This document shows positions 5,768 to 13,347 of a stretch of DNA of 41,611 nucleotides, piece by piece. Each line of letters starts with the position of its first letter. Positions within the stretch are counted from its first letter, which is position 1. This DNA comes from Syntrophales bacterium (GTDB taxonomy: Bacteria > Desulfobacterota > Syntrophia > Syntrophales > UBA4778). A program made the position numbers and the translations under genes. The stretch spans positions 1 to 41,611 of the forward strand of contig JAQTPK010000024.1 in the NCBI GenBank assembly GCA_028712885.1, given 5' to 3'. The notes under the pieces were generated by a model, which had not been told where the DNA came from, did not search any database, and saw nothing but the letters and a program-made list of their open reading frames with translations.

Positions 5768-7673
5768 ACTTAATTGATCCCCCCGGTTCCGGCTCCTTGT
5801 CGAACGACAGGAGCGAGAGTTCCCTGCCTGCAGACGCGGCCAGAAGCATCCCCTTCGATTCAACGCCCATGAGCTTGGCCGGCTTGAGATTGGCGACGAC
5901 AACGATCCATTTCCCGACCAGGTCCTCGGGCTTGTAGTCGAGGCCGATTCCCGCCACGATTGTCCTTTCCTCGCCGATGTCGATGCGCAGCTTGACCAGC
6001 TTGCTCGAACCCTGGACCGCTTCGGCGGCGACTATCTTTGCCGCCCTGAGGTCCACTTTCTGGAATTCGTCCAGGGTGATCTCCGGCTTGCTCTTGAAGG
6101 CGGGACGCGCCGGAGCCTCTTCCTCTTTCTTGAACTCCACCCTCGGGAACAGCGCCTCCCCTCTCTTGACGGGCGCGCCGGGCTTGAGACCGCCCCATTT
6201 CCGGATCGAGTCGAGATTCTGCCCCGCTCCTCCCGCGCCGGTCCAGGCAAGAATTTTCCCGGCCGTATCGGGCATGAACGGCTCGATCAGAACCGCGATC
6301 ACGCGCAGCGCTTCAAGAACATTGTAGATGACCGTCCCCAGCCTCTCCCTGCCCTCGGGCTTCTTCGCCAGGACCCACGGCTCCGCCTCGACAATATACT
6401 TGTTCGTAAGATTGATAAATTCCCAGATGGCGATCAGAGCCTTGTGGAATCCCAGCTCCTGAAACGCCGCCTCCACTTCCCGGGGAAGCGCTTCCGCCCT
6501 GCCGATCAGCGCCCGGTCCGATTCCGCCGTTCCGGACGGCCCCGGCGCTTTTTCGCCGAAATACCTGACGGCCATCGACAGCACGCGGCTGACCAGGTTC
6601 CCGAGGTCATTGGCGAGATCCGAATTCAGCCGCTGGACCAGCGCCTCCTCGCTGAAGTTGGAATCAAGCCCGAAGACCATGTCGCGCAGGAGAAAATACC
6701 GGAACGCGTCGAGACCGTACTTGTCCTTCAGGTCGAGCGGCCTTACCACGTTCCCCAGGCTCTTCGACATCTTGCTCTGCTCGATGTTCCAGTACCCGTG
6801 AACGTTAAGATGCCGGTATGTCCCGACTCCCGCGGCCTTCAGCATCGTGGGCCAGAAAATACCGTGGGGCTTGACGATGTCCTTGGCGATCAGGTGATTG
6901 GATTCGGGCCAGAAAACCCGGAACTCTTCCCGGTCCGGGAAACCGATCCCGGTGATGTAATTGATCAGGGCGTCGAACCAGACGTAAGTCACGTAGTTTT
7001 CATCAAACGGGAGCGTGATTCCCCATGTGAGCCTCGATTTGGGCCTCGAGATGCACAGATCTTCAAGGGGCTCGCGGAGGAATGCAAGCACTTCGTTCCG
7101 GTATCTTTCCGGGCGGATGAAATCGGGGTTGTCGCGAATATAGCCGATCAGCCAATCCTGGTAGCGGCTCATCCTGAAAAAATAATTGCTCTCCTCCCGG
7201 TATTCCGGAGCGACCTTGTGGTCCGGACATTTGCCGTCCACCAGCTCCGTCTCGGTATAGAAGCGCTCGCAGCCGACGCAGTAATAGCCCTCGTATTTCC
7301 CGAAATAGATATCACCGGCGTCGTAAACCTTCTGCAGTATATGGCGGACGGTGCGCACGTGGTTTTCGTCCGTCGTGCGGATGAAGTAATCGTTGGTTAT
7401 GTTCAACTGGGGCCAGAGCGCGCGGAATTGCGCGCTGATCCTGTCTGCGTACTCCTTCGGGGTGATGCCGGCCTTTTTCGCCGCTTCCGCGATCTTGTCG
7501 CCGTGCTCGTCCGTTCCCGTCATGAAGAAAGTGCGGTACCCGTTATTCCGGTAAAAGCGGGCCATCACGTCGGCGACGACGGTTGTATAGGCATGCCCGA
7601 TATGGGGAGAGGCGTTCACGTAGTAAATGGGCGTCGTCACGTAAAAGACTTTTTCGGTTCCGCTTTCTTTCAT
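5766..7673 (-). CDS. metG: Methionyl-tRNA synthetase with C-terminal tRNA-binding domain
   Basis: This 635-residue class I synthetase charges tRNA-Met. HIGH is at residues 24-27 (ASPHIGHAY) and KMSKS near residue 303 (QSKMSKSLGN). The zinc knuckle is CVGCERFYTETELVDGKCPD near 130-155. The C-terminal 105 residues (from ITLDEFQKVDLRAAKIV) are an EMAP/Trbp111-like OB-fold that promotes dimerisation and tRNA binding. The ATG at 7673 is preceded by a weak GAGCGG. It is last in the run holB-ricT-metG, 46 bases after ricT. The stop codon lies in a heptamer tract. Confidence 0.96.
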   Translation of the reverse strand: MKESGTEKVFYVTTPIYYVNASPHIGHAYTTVVADVMARFYRNNGYRTFFMTGTDEHGDKIAEAAKKAGITPKEYADRISAQFRALWPQLNITNDYFIRTTDENHVRTVRHILQKVYDAGDIYFGKYEGYYCVGCERFYTETELVDGKCPDHKVAPEYREESNYFFRMSRYQDWLIGYIRDNPDFIRPERYRNEVLAFLREPLEDLCISRPKSRLTWGITLPFDENYVTYVWFDALINYITGIGFPDREEFRVFWPESNHLIAKDIVKPHGIFWPTMLKAAGVGTYRHLNVHGYWNIEQSKMSKSLGNVVRPLDLKDKYGLDAFRYFLLRDMVFGLDSNFSEEALVQRLNSDLANDLGNLVSRVLSMAVRYFGEKAPGPSGTAESDRALIGRAEALPREVEAAFQELGFHKALIAIWEFINLTNKYIVEAEPWVLAKKPEGRERLGTVIYNVLEALRVIAVLIEPFMPDTAGKILAWTGAGGAGQNLDSIRKWGGLKPGAPVKRGEALFPRVEFKKEEEAPARPAFKSKPEITLDEFQKVDLRAAKIVAAEAVQGSSKLVKLRIDIGEERTIVAGIGLDYKPEDLVGKWIVVVANLKPAKLMGVESKGMLLAASAGRELSLLSFDKEPEPGGSIK

Positions 7674-7691
7674 GTTCCGCTCTTTTGGGCT

Positions 7692-7726
7692 GTTTTTTTA
7701 TCCTTTTTACTTTTCACTGTTACTGC
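7692..7726 (-). repeat. Heptamer tract at the ricT stop codon
   Basis: On the minus strand the units CAGTAAC, AGTGAAA, AGTAAAA and AGGATAA run from the ricT stop (7720-7722) into the short ricT-metG spacer. Seventeen bases (7702-7718) are identical to 38668-38684, which sits at the stop codon of another minus-strand gene. Confidence 0.65.
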
Positions 7727-8565
7727 CCGTTGTTCTCCGGTTCCCCTCCGTTCCCGGCAACCTCTATCTCAACCTCGCCCCCGCCGTTTTCCAGCAGAAC
7801 GGAGATGTTGCCCCGGAGTATATTCTGCCTGATGACTTTGCCCCTTCCTTTGGGCGTATCGATCGTTTTTCCCACTTTCGGAAAATTCCTTTTCAGCTCA
7901 CGGTAGGAATCAAACTCGAACGCCAGGCAGCACATCAGCCTCCCGCAGCAGCCCGATATCTTCTCGGGGTTGAGGAGCATGTTCTGCTCCTTCGCCATTT
8001 TGACGGATACCGTATCAAGATTCTGGAGAAACATCGAACAGCAGAGCACCCGGCCGCAGATTCCGACTCCGCCCATGATCCGGGTTTCGTTCCGCACTCC
8101 GATCTGGCGGAGCTCGATTCTGGTCTTGAACTTCTGGACAAGGTCTTTTACCAGATCGCGGAAATCGACCCTGTTCTCCGCGGTGAAATAGAACATGAGC
8201 TTGGTCCTGTCGAAAAGGTACTCGACCTCGACCAGCTTCATGGGAAGATTCCGGTCCTGAATGCGATGCTGGCAGAAGGCGAAGGCGTCCTCTTCCACCC
8301 GCCTGTTGTCCTCCATTGCCCGCAGATCGTCTTCGGACAACTTGCGCACGACCTTTTTCAGGCCTTCCGGCGCATTTTCCGGCGCTATGGACCGTATCGC
8401 CGTTACGACGCAGCCGACGCTCCGGCCGTTTTCCGTCTCAACGATCACTTCGTCATTGATCCTCAACTCCAGATCGCCGGTGTCGAAACTGTAAACCTTG
8501 CCCTGCTTTTTGAACTTTATGCCTACTAAATTCTTCAATCCGCCCGGGACCTTTTTACCTCTCAA
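7720..8565 (-). CDS. ricT: PSP1-domain protein, RicT/YaaT-like
   Basis: The 281-residue PSP1 (COG1774) protein carries the cysteine clusters of RicT: C170, C175-C176 (GICGRVLCCS) and C206-C207, C212-C213 (GCCGRLMCCL). In Bacillus these bind an iron-sulfur cluster in the RicA-RicF-RicT complex, which affects RNA processing. In Gram-negatives the role is unsettled. The order holB-ricT-metG is a long-conserved neighbourhood. The start at 8565 overlaps holB by 11 bases, so translation is coupled. The stop codon is the first element of a heptamer tract. Confidence 0.9.
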   Translation of the reverse strand: MRGKKVPGGLKNLVGIKFKKQGKVYSFDTGDLELRINDEVIVETENGRSVGCVVTAIRSIAPENAPEGLKKVVRKLSEDDLRAMEDNRRVEEDAFAFCQHRIQDRNLPMKLVEVEYLFDRTKLMFYFTAENRVDFRDLVKDLVQKFKTRIELRQIGVRNETRIMGGVGICGRVLCCSMFLQNLDTVSVKMAKEQNMLLNPEKISGCCGRLMCCLAFEFDSYRELKRNFPKVGKTIDTPKGRGKVIRQNILRGNISVLLENGGGEVEIEVAGNGGEPENNGQ

Positions 8566-9535
8566 ATGAAGCGGGAAAGAGTCTAAACATCATTAATTCC
8601 AATGTCAACTGTTTGTTCATGTTCCGCTCGAGCGACTGCCGCGCCTCGCCCATGGCGCGGATGCCGTCCAGCAGTTTTCGGGAGGAGAAGGCGTCCGCCA
8701 GCCGCCTGATCTGCCCGGCGCGGTCCCTGTTTATCATGTCGTCCGCCGACCCTGTTTCCCGGTATACGAGCGCATCCCGGAAAAAAGCGGCCATTATATC
8801 GAGACGGTCCAGGATCGCTTCTTTGTCGCTTCCAAACTCCGCCAGAAAGGTGAAAATATCCGCAGGCCCCCGGATTGCCGCGATCCCGTCCAGGATGCGG
8901 TCCCTCAATTCGATGTACCCCTGGTCCTTCAGAAGAAGGGCCTTCCCGATGCTTCCCCCCGACGAGGCGGCAAGTATGCGCGCCTGCTCCTCCGCAATGG
9001 AAAAGCTTTTGGACAGAAACGATGCTACGGATTCGGCGGGGAGAGGATCGAATCTCATCCGCTGGCAGCGGGACAGGATCGTTGCGGGGAGATGATCGGG
9101 ACGGGAGGTGACCAGAATGAGAATATTTAAAGGAAAGGGCTCCTCCAGGGTCTTCAGCAGAGCGTTTGCGGCGGCGATATTCATCCGGTCCGCGCCGTCC
9201 AGGATAAACACCCGCCGCTTTCCCTCGAAAGGCCGGAATACCATCTGCGCCTGGAGATCGCGGATATCGCCGATCCGGATCGCCTGGCCTCCGGACACGG
9301 CGACGATGTCGGGGTGGACCCCGCGCTCGGCCTTGCGGCAGGAATCGCATTCTCCGCAGGGTGCGGTATCATCCCGCCGGCAATTAATCGCCTTGGCGAA
9401 GGCCAGGGCCGCCGTTCTCTTGCCTATGCCCTCCATGCCGTGGAAGAGATAGGCGTGCGCTATCCGGCCGGTGCGGATCGCGCTCTCGAGGAGCGACGTC
9501 CTGGATTCATGGCCGAATACTTCTTTAAAGGACAT
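8555..9535 (-). CDS. holB: DNA polymerase III subunit delta'
   Basis: This 326-residue AAA+ clamp-loader subunit has a P-loop-like GMEGIGKRT (residues 33-41), four zinc cysteines (C52, C60, C63, C66 around CGECDSC), VFILDGADRM as Walker B-like and the SRC motif (ILSRCQRMRF). It helps load the sliding clamp at the replication fork. It lies 41 bases after tmk, the usual tmk-holB pairing, and overlaps ricT. Length and motifs are normal. Confidence 0.94.
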   Translation of the reverse strand: MSFKEVFGHESRTSLLESAIRTGRIAHAYLFHGMEGIGKRTAALAFAKAINCRRDDTAPCGECDSCRKAERGVHPDIVAVSGGQAIRIGDIRDLQAQMVFRPFEGKRRVFILDGADRMNIAAANALLKTLEEPFPLNILILVTSRPDHLPATILSRCQRMRFDPLPAESVASFLSKSFSIAEEQARILAASSGGSIGKALLLKDQGYIELRDRILDGIAAIRGPADIFTFLAEFGSDKEAILDRLDIMAAFFRDALVYRETGSADDMINRDRAGQIRRLADAFSSRKLLDGIRAMGEARQSLERNMNKQLTLELMMFRLFPASFER

Positions 9536-9576
9536 GGCAGGCAGTAACCGTTTCCGGCCGCGGCGGGGCCGGAAGA

Positions 9577-10227
9577 TTATTTCCGATTTTTTCGCAGCAG
9601 TCCGATCAGCTCGGTTCTGACGCGTCCCTGGACTGCGGCGATTTCGCCGGTACCGTCAACTATGACGAACCGGTCCGGTTCCTTGCGGGCCAGATCGAGA
9701 TATCCTTTGCGGACTCTGCGGTGAAATGCAATCTCTTCTCTTTCGAAGCGGTCTTCCGGAGAAACGCTTTGCCCGGAGCCGATTCTCCTCATGGCCCGCT
9801 CGATACTCGTCTCGACAGGGAGATCGAAAAGGAAGGTCCGATCGGGACGGAGGGTCCCGGCGGCAACCCGGTCCAGCATGCGCACCGTATCGACCTCCAG
9901 TCCCCTGCCGAATCCCTGATAAGCGATCGACGCGTCGGAAAACCGGTCGCAGAGAACCGTTTTTCCTTCCGCCAGCGCAGGGAGAACGACGTCGCGGACG
10001 TGCTGGGCCCTGTCCGCCAGGAACAGAAAAAGCTCCGCTTCCGGGTTCAAAGAAAATGAATTCCGGTTCAGAAGGAGCTTTCTTATATGCGCGCCGAGAG
10101 GCGTGGCGCCCGGCTCTTCCGTGACCAGGTGAGAAATACCCTCGGAATCAAGGAACTCCGCCGCCAGTCCGACCTGGGTCGTTTTGCCGCATCCCTCTAT
10201 CCCTTCAAAGGTGATGAACAAACCCAT
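9577..10227 (-). CDS. tmk: Thymidylate kinase
   Basis: The 216-residue dTMP kinase has the P-loop GIEGCGKTT (residues 9-17), the CDRFSDASIAYQGFGRGL segment with the DR motif for substrate binding and a lid region rich in arginine (RAMRRIGSG). It phosphorylates dTMP to dTDP. It heads the minus-strand run tmk-holB-ricT-metG. The start ATG at 10227 begins MGLFITFEG, matching the family N terminus. Confidence 0.95.
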   Translation of the reverse strand: MGLFITFEGIEGCGKTTQVGLAAEFLDSEGISHLVTEEPGATPLGAHIRKLLLNRNSFSLNPEAELFLFLADRAQHVRDVVLPALAEGKTVLCDRFSDASIAYQGFGRGLEVDTVRMLDRVAAGTLRPDRTFLFDLPVETSIERAMRRIGSGQSVSPEDRFEREEIAFHRRVRKGYLDLARKEPDRFVIVDGTGEIAAVQGRVRTELIGLLRKNRK

Positions 10228-10403
10228 AATTCAAACTCCGAACCGGAAAGAGCGGCCGCAGAGAGCCGATTGTGTATAGCCGGGGCTGGAAAGTATTTCG
10301 AGGGTTCAAGGGGCCCTCACCGGCCCTCTTGTCCCCTCGAGAATTGCATCCCCTGACACTGCAAATGAAACTTACCCGGCTTGGCCGGCGCCCGCATCCC
10401 GAG

Positions 10404-10580
<177 letters not shown>

Positions 10581-10650
10581 TCACATCCTCCTTCAAATAC
10601 TGACTGAAAGCCAAGGCATCAAGAAAGAATTTCGATTTCCTTTTTCCCTT

Positions 10651-10664
10651 CAGCCCTCAGCCCT
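10651..10664. repeat. Short heptamer tract (2 units)
   Basis: CAGCCCT occurs twice in tandem in the nifU-ferredoxin spacer, followed by the related GCGCCTT. Confidence 0.5.
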
Positions 10665-10674
10665 GCGCCTTTGT

Positions 10675-10902
10675 TTATACAGATACTACTTCCTTGACCT
10701 CGGGAACGCTTTTTTTGAGAAATCTTTCTATTCCCATCTTAAGCGTCATCTGCGACATAGGGCAGCCCTTGCAGGCGCCCGTCAATTTGACCTTCACCAC
10801 ACCGTCATCGCTGACGTCCACCAGCTCGACATCTCCTCCATCGGCCTGAAGGTTGGGCCGGATCTCATTGAGAGCTTTCGCGACTTCCTGCTTTATTTCC
10901 AT
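10675..10902 (-). CDS. NifU C-terminal-domain iron-sulfur scaffold protein
   Basis: The 75-residue NifU_C (NfuA-like) domain has LQADGGDVELVDV and the cluster-binding CxxC in GACKGCPMSQMTLKMGIE. Such free-standing domains assemble and hand over [4Fe-4S] clusters. ATG at 10902 has GGGAGG eight bases upstream. The reading frame stays open far upstream, but that part is repeat and intergenic DNA. Together with the following ferredoxin it forms a small iron-sulfur pair. Confidence 0.92.
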   Translation of the reverse strand: MEIKQEVAKALNEIRPNLQADGGDVELVDVSDDGVVKVKLTGACKGCPMSQMTLKMGIERFLKKSVPEVKEVVSV

Positions 10903-10984
10903 GGGGTACCTCCCATAAACTTTCTTTATATAGTACAAACCCGTTGAACCAGCTGTGTTCCTGATCTTTTCACCTGCGAGCCAC

Positions 10985-11012
10985 GAACTATGAACTGTGA
11001 ACTGTGAACTAT
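10985..11012. repeat. Heptamer tract downstream of the lipoprotein gene
   Basis: Four units in exact register: GAACTAT, GAACTGT, GAACTGT, GAACTAT. The tract ends six bases from the stop codon of the minus-strand lipoprotein gene at 11018. Confidence 0.8.
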
Positions 11013-11017
11013 TCTTT

Positions 11018-11602
11018 TCAGTGCGGCATCCGCCGGAGCATACTGCGCGCAAGGCCTTTGCCCATTCGAGAGAGGCTCGGCCGAAAAAACCTGTATTCTT
11101 CTTTTTCGTTGTGGACGGCTTTCCACATGACCGTACCCGTACCGGCATCGATAAGCTTCATGCTCAAGCCGACATGGGCCGATTTATTTACTCCCGTGGT
11201 ATTATAATTCCAGAGGTCGATATCCGAAATCAAGAAGGCGTCGACCTGCAGGGTTTCCCCTATCTTCCTGCTGAGATCGGGATCCGAAAAATTCACCGAT
11301 TTCAGCTTGTCCAGATAATCCGTCAGGACTTTTTTTGTCTCCTCGGAAGAAAGCATGATCTTTTTCACATACTCCGAAGAAACAACCCGCGTGAACCATC
11401 CCCTGCCCGAAACCGCGTCGGCCAGAACCTTTTCCGCCGCCTCCGTCGTCTCGGCCGGAAAAGCGGATCCGACGGGCATAATGGCAATGCGTTGAGGATG
11501 AAAATCCTTCGCCTCGGGAGCCACTTGGGAATACCTGATGCTGCCGCAGCCGACAAATGCTGCAAGAATAAACATCAGAATTGACAGCCGGATTCCCTTC
11601 AT
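11018..11602 (-). CDS. Putative outer-membrane lipoprotein (GNA1162/LpoB-like fold)
   Basis: A 194-residue protein with a lipoprotein signal: MKGIRLSILMFILAAFVGCG, lipobox FVGC with Cys about residue 19. The mature part (RIAIMPVGSAF..., DAFLISDIDLWNYN, GLSMKLIDAGTGTVMWKA) follows the pattern of GNA1162/DUF799 and CsgG/LpoB-type periplasmic lipoproteins, which have a Rossmann-like fold and form ring or accessory complexes at the outer membrane. ATG at 11602 is chosen over 11623 because GGAGGG precedes it and the signal peptide begins there. The function is unknown. Confidence 0.78.
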   Translation of the reverse strand: MKGIRLSILMFILAAFVGCGSIRYSQVAPEAKDFHPQRIAIMPVGSAFPAETTEAAEKVLADAVSGRGWFTRVVSSEYVKKIMLSSEETKKVLTDYLDKLKSVNFSDPDLSRKIGETLQVDAFLISDIDLWNYNTTGVNKSAHVGLSMKLIDAGTGTVMWKAVHNEKEEYRFFRPSLSRMGKGLARSMLRRMPH

Positions 11603-11673
11603 TTGCCCTCCAAAAGTGTTCAAAAGCCCTGAAAAGTGGAATTATTTACCACAGTCCGATAAAAAAAACCATA

Positions 11674-12516
11674 TCAATCCTCACTCCTTACGATCGCCGT
11701 CACGATTTGCCGAATAACCCAATTCGGAGTCGAAGCGCCCGCGGAGATGCCGATTTTTCCGAAACCGCTCACGTCGATTTTCTTCAGGTCATCAACCCTC
11801 TCGATGTGGAAAGTCGGAATCCCGCACGATTCGGAGATCTTGGCCAGGCGCCGCGTATTGGCGCTGTTGCGCCCGCCGATGATGATGACGGCGTCCATCT
11901 CTCCCGCCATTTTCTTTATTTCGGATTGCCTCTTTTCCGTGGAGTCGCAGATCGTATCGAAAATAAGGGCTCCCGGGAACCTCTGCCGGATCCTTTCCGA
12001 AATTTTGGCGTATTCGTCCTTGCTCTGCGTGGTCTGCGCCACGACGCACACCTTTTCCATGTCCGGGAGGCGGTCCACTTCATCAAGGCCCCCGATAATG
12101 ATCCCCTGTCCGAACGTATGCCCCATCAGCCCTTCCACCTCGGGGTGGTCCCGGTCTCCGATAATCAGAATGGAGTAGTTTTCAGTCGCGTGCCGGCGGA
12201 TAATGGATTGGACGTGGACCACCTTCGGGCAGGTCGCGTCGATGATCCGGATACCCTTCTCGCGGAGGCGCTGTGTTTCGCTGGGAGATATCCCATGCGC
12301 CCGGATGATGATCGTGCCCCTTCCGGTAAGCTCGATTTCCTCGACGGGGCGGATCCCCCTTTCCTTCAGGAGTTCGATCGTCTGCGGATTGTGGATCAGC
12401 GGGCCGTAAGTGTAGACCTCTTCGTCTCCCTTGTGCTTGGCGATGTACAAGGCCATGTCCACGGCTCTGCGCACTCCCATGCAGAATCCCGCCATCTTTG
12501 CTAATTTTATCTCCAT
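11674..12516 (-). CDS. ispH: 4-hydroxy-3-methylbut-2-enyl diphosphate reductase
   Basis: The 280-residue IspH (LytB) carries out the last step of the MEP pathway, making IPP and DMAPP. The three cluster cysteines are visible: C12 in AGFCMGVRRAV, one in DATCPKV and one in TICDSTEKRQSE. HxxH-type substrate residues occur in HNPQT and GHTFGQ. ATG at 12516 gives the family start MEIKLAKMAGFCMG. An in-frame TTG at 12534 is possible but lies in the preceding hairpin. It is the last gene of the isoprenoid operon. Confidence 0.95.
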   Translation of the reverse strand: MEIKLAKMAGFCMGVRRAVDMALYIAKHKGDEEVYTYGPLIHNPQTIELLKERGIRPVEEIELTGRGTIIIRAHGISPSETQRLREKGIRIIDATCPKVVHVQSIIRRHATENYSILIIGDRDHPEVEGLMGHTFGQGIIIGGLDEVDRLPDMEKVCVVAQTTQSKDEYAKISERIRQRFPGALIFDTICDSTEKRQSEIKKMAGEMDAVIIIGGRNSANTRRLAKISESCGIPTFHIERVDDLKKIDVSGFGKIGISAGASTPNWVIRQIVTAIVRSED

Positions 12517-12532
12517 AACTGTCGCAAACTCC

Positions 12533-12568
12533 AAATCACAAATCCCAAATCCTTGGGATTTGTGATTT
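12533..12568 (-). repeat. Perfect 14-bp hairpin of heptamer units between tlyA and ispH
   Basis: AAATCACAAATCCC (12533-12546) pairs perfectly with GGGATTTGTGATTT (12555-12568) around an eight-base loop. It consists of heptamers (CAAATCA, CAAATCC, CAAATCC and complements). There is no T-run. On the mRNA it ends 17 bases before the ispH ATG, so it may affect ispH translation or mRNA stability rather than end transcription. Confidence 0.75.
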
Positions 12569-12585
12569 ATTCCTCCTTCAGAGGT

Positions 12586-13347
12586 CTATGCCTGTTTCAC
12601 GGCATAAATGAAGAATTCCTTGTTCCCCGCCGGACCGGTCAGGGGCGATTCGCAGGTTCCGGCGATTTTCATACCGGAAGTCTCAATGAACCCGGAGATC
12701 TCCTTCAATACCTTCCGGTGAATTTCCGGATCGCGGACGACTCCTTTCCTGCCGACTTCTTCCCGCCCGGCTTCAAATTGCGGCTTCACCAGGGCCAGGA
12801 GAATGCCCCCGTCCCTCAGCAATTGCAGAACCGGCGGGACGGCGAGGCGGAGCGAGATGAAAGAAACATCAATCGCCGCAACATCGACCTTTTCGGGGAT
12901 GTCTCTGCCGGTATAGAACCTTATGTTTGTCCTCTCGATGCTCACGACTCTCGGGTCCGTCCTCAGCTTCCAGGCGAGCTGGCCGTACCCGACGTCGATC
13001 GCGTATACCTTGCGGGCACCTTCCTGCAGCAGGCAGTCCGTGAAGCCTCCCGTCGAGGCGCCGACGTCGAGGGCCGTCATCCCTTCAACCCGGATCCCGA
13101 AGAATTCGAGGGCCCCTTTGAGCTTGATCCCGCCCCGGCTGACGTACGGATTGTCTTCCCCGCGGAGCACGATCTCCGCGCCGGGATCGACCAGCGCGCC
13201 CGCCTTGTCCACTTTTTCGCCGAGGACAAATACGTCGCCTGCAAGGATAAGGGCCCTGGCCCGTTCCCGGCTGGGGGCAATGCCCCTCTCCACGAGAAGC
13301 CTGTCCAATCTGATCTTGGGCCTGATTTTCGGATTCTTACCGACCAT
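12586..13347 (-). CDS. tlyA: TlyA-family RNA 2'-O-methyltransferase / hemolysin-like
   Basis: The 253-residue protein has an N-terminal S4 RNA-binding domain (residues about 9-70, RLDRLLVERGIAPSRERARAL) and an FtsJ-like methyltransferase domain with the SAM motif LDVGASTGGFTDCLL (about 94-108). Mycobacterial TlyA methylates 16S and 23S rRNA. Many homologues are annotated as hemolysins without proof. The start overlaps the dxs stop by 11 bases, so the genes are coupled. Confidence 0.93.
   Translation of the reverse strand: MVGKNPKIRPKIRLDRLLVERGIAPSRERARALILAGDVFVLGEKVDKAGALVDPGAEIVLRGEDNPYVSRGGIKLKGALEFFGIRVEGMTALDVGASTGGFTDCLLQEGARKVYAIDVGYGQLAWKLRTDPRVVSIERTNIRFYTGRDIPEKVDVAAIDVSFISLRLAVPPVLQLLRDGGILLALVKPQFEAGREEVGRKGVVRDPEIHRKVLKEISGFIETSGMKIAGTCESPLTGPAGNKEFFIYAVKQA

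Noticed and set aside
6444-7832. Long open frame on the plus strand opposite metG
   Set aside because: It lies antisense to a clear methionyl-tRNA synthetase and has no family motifs. High-GC third positions make such shadow frames common.
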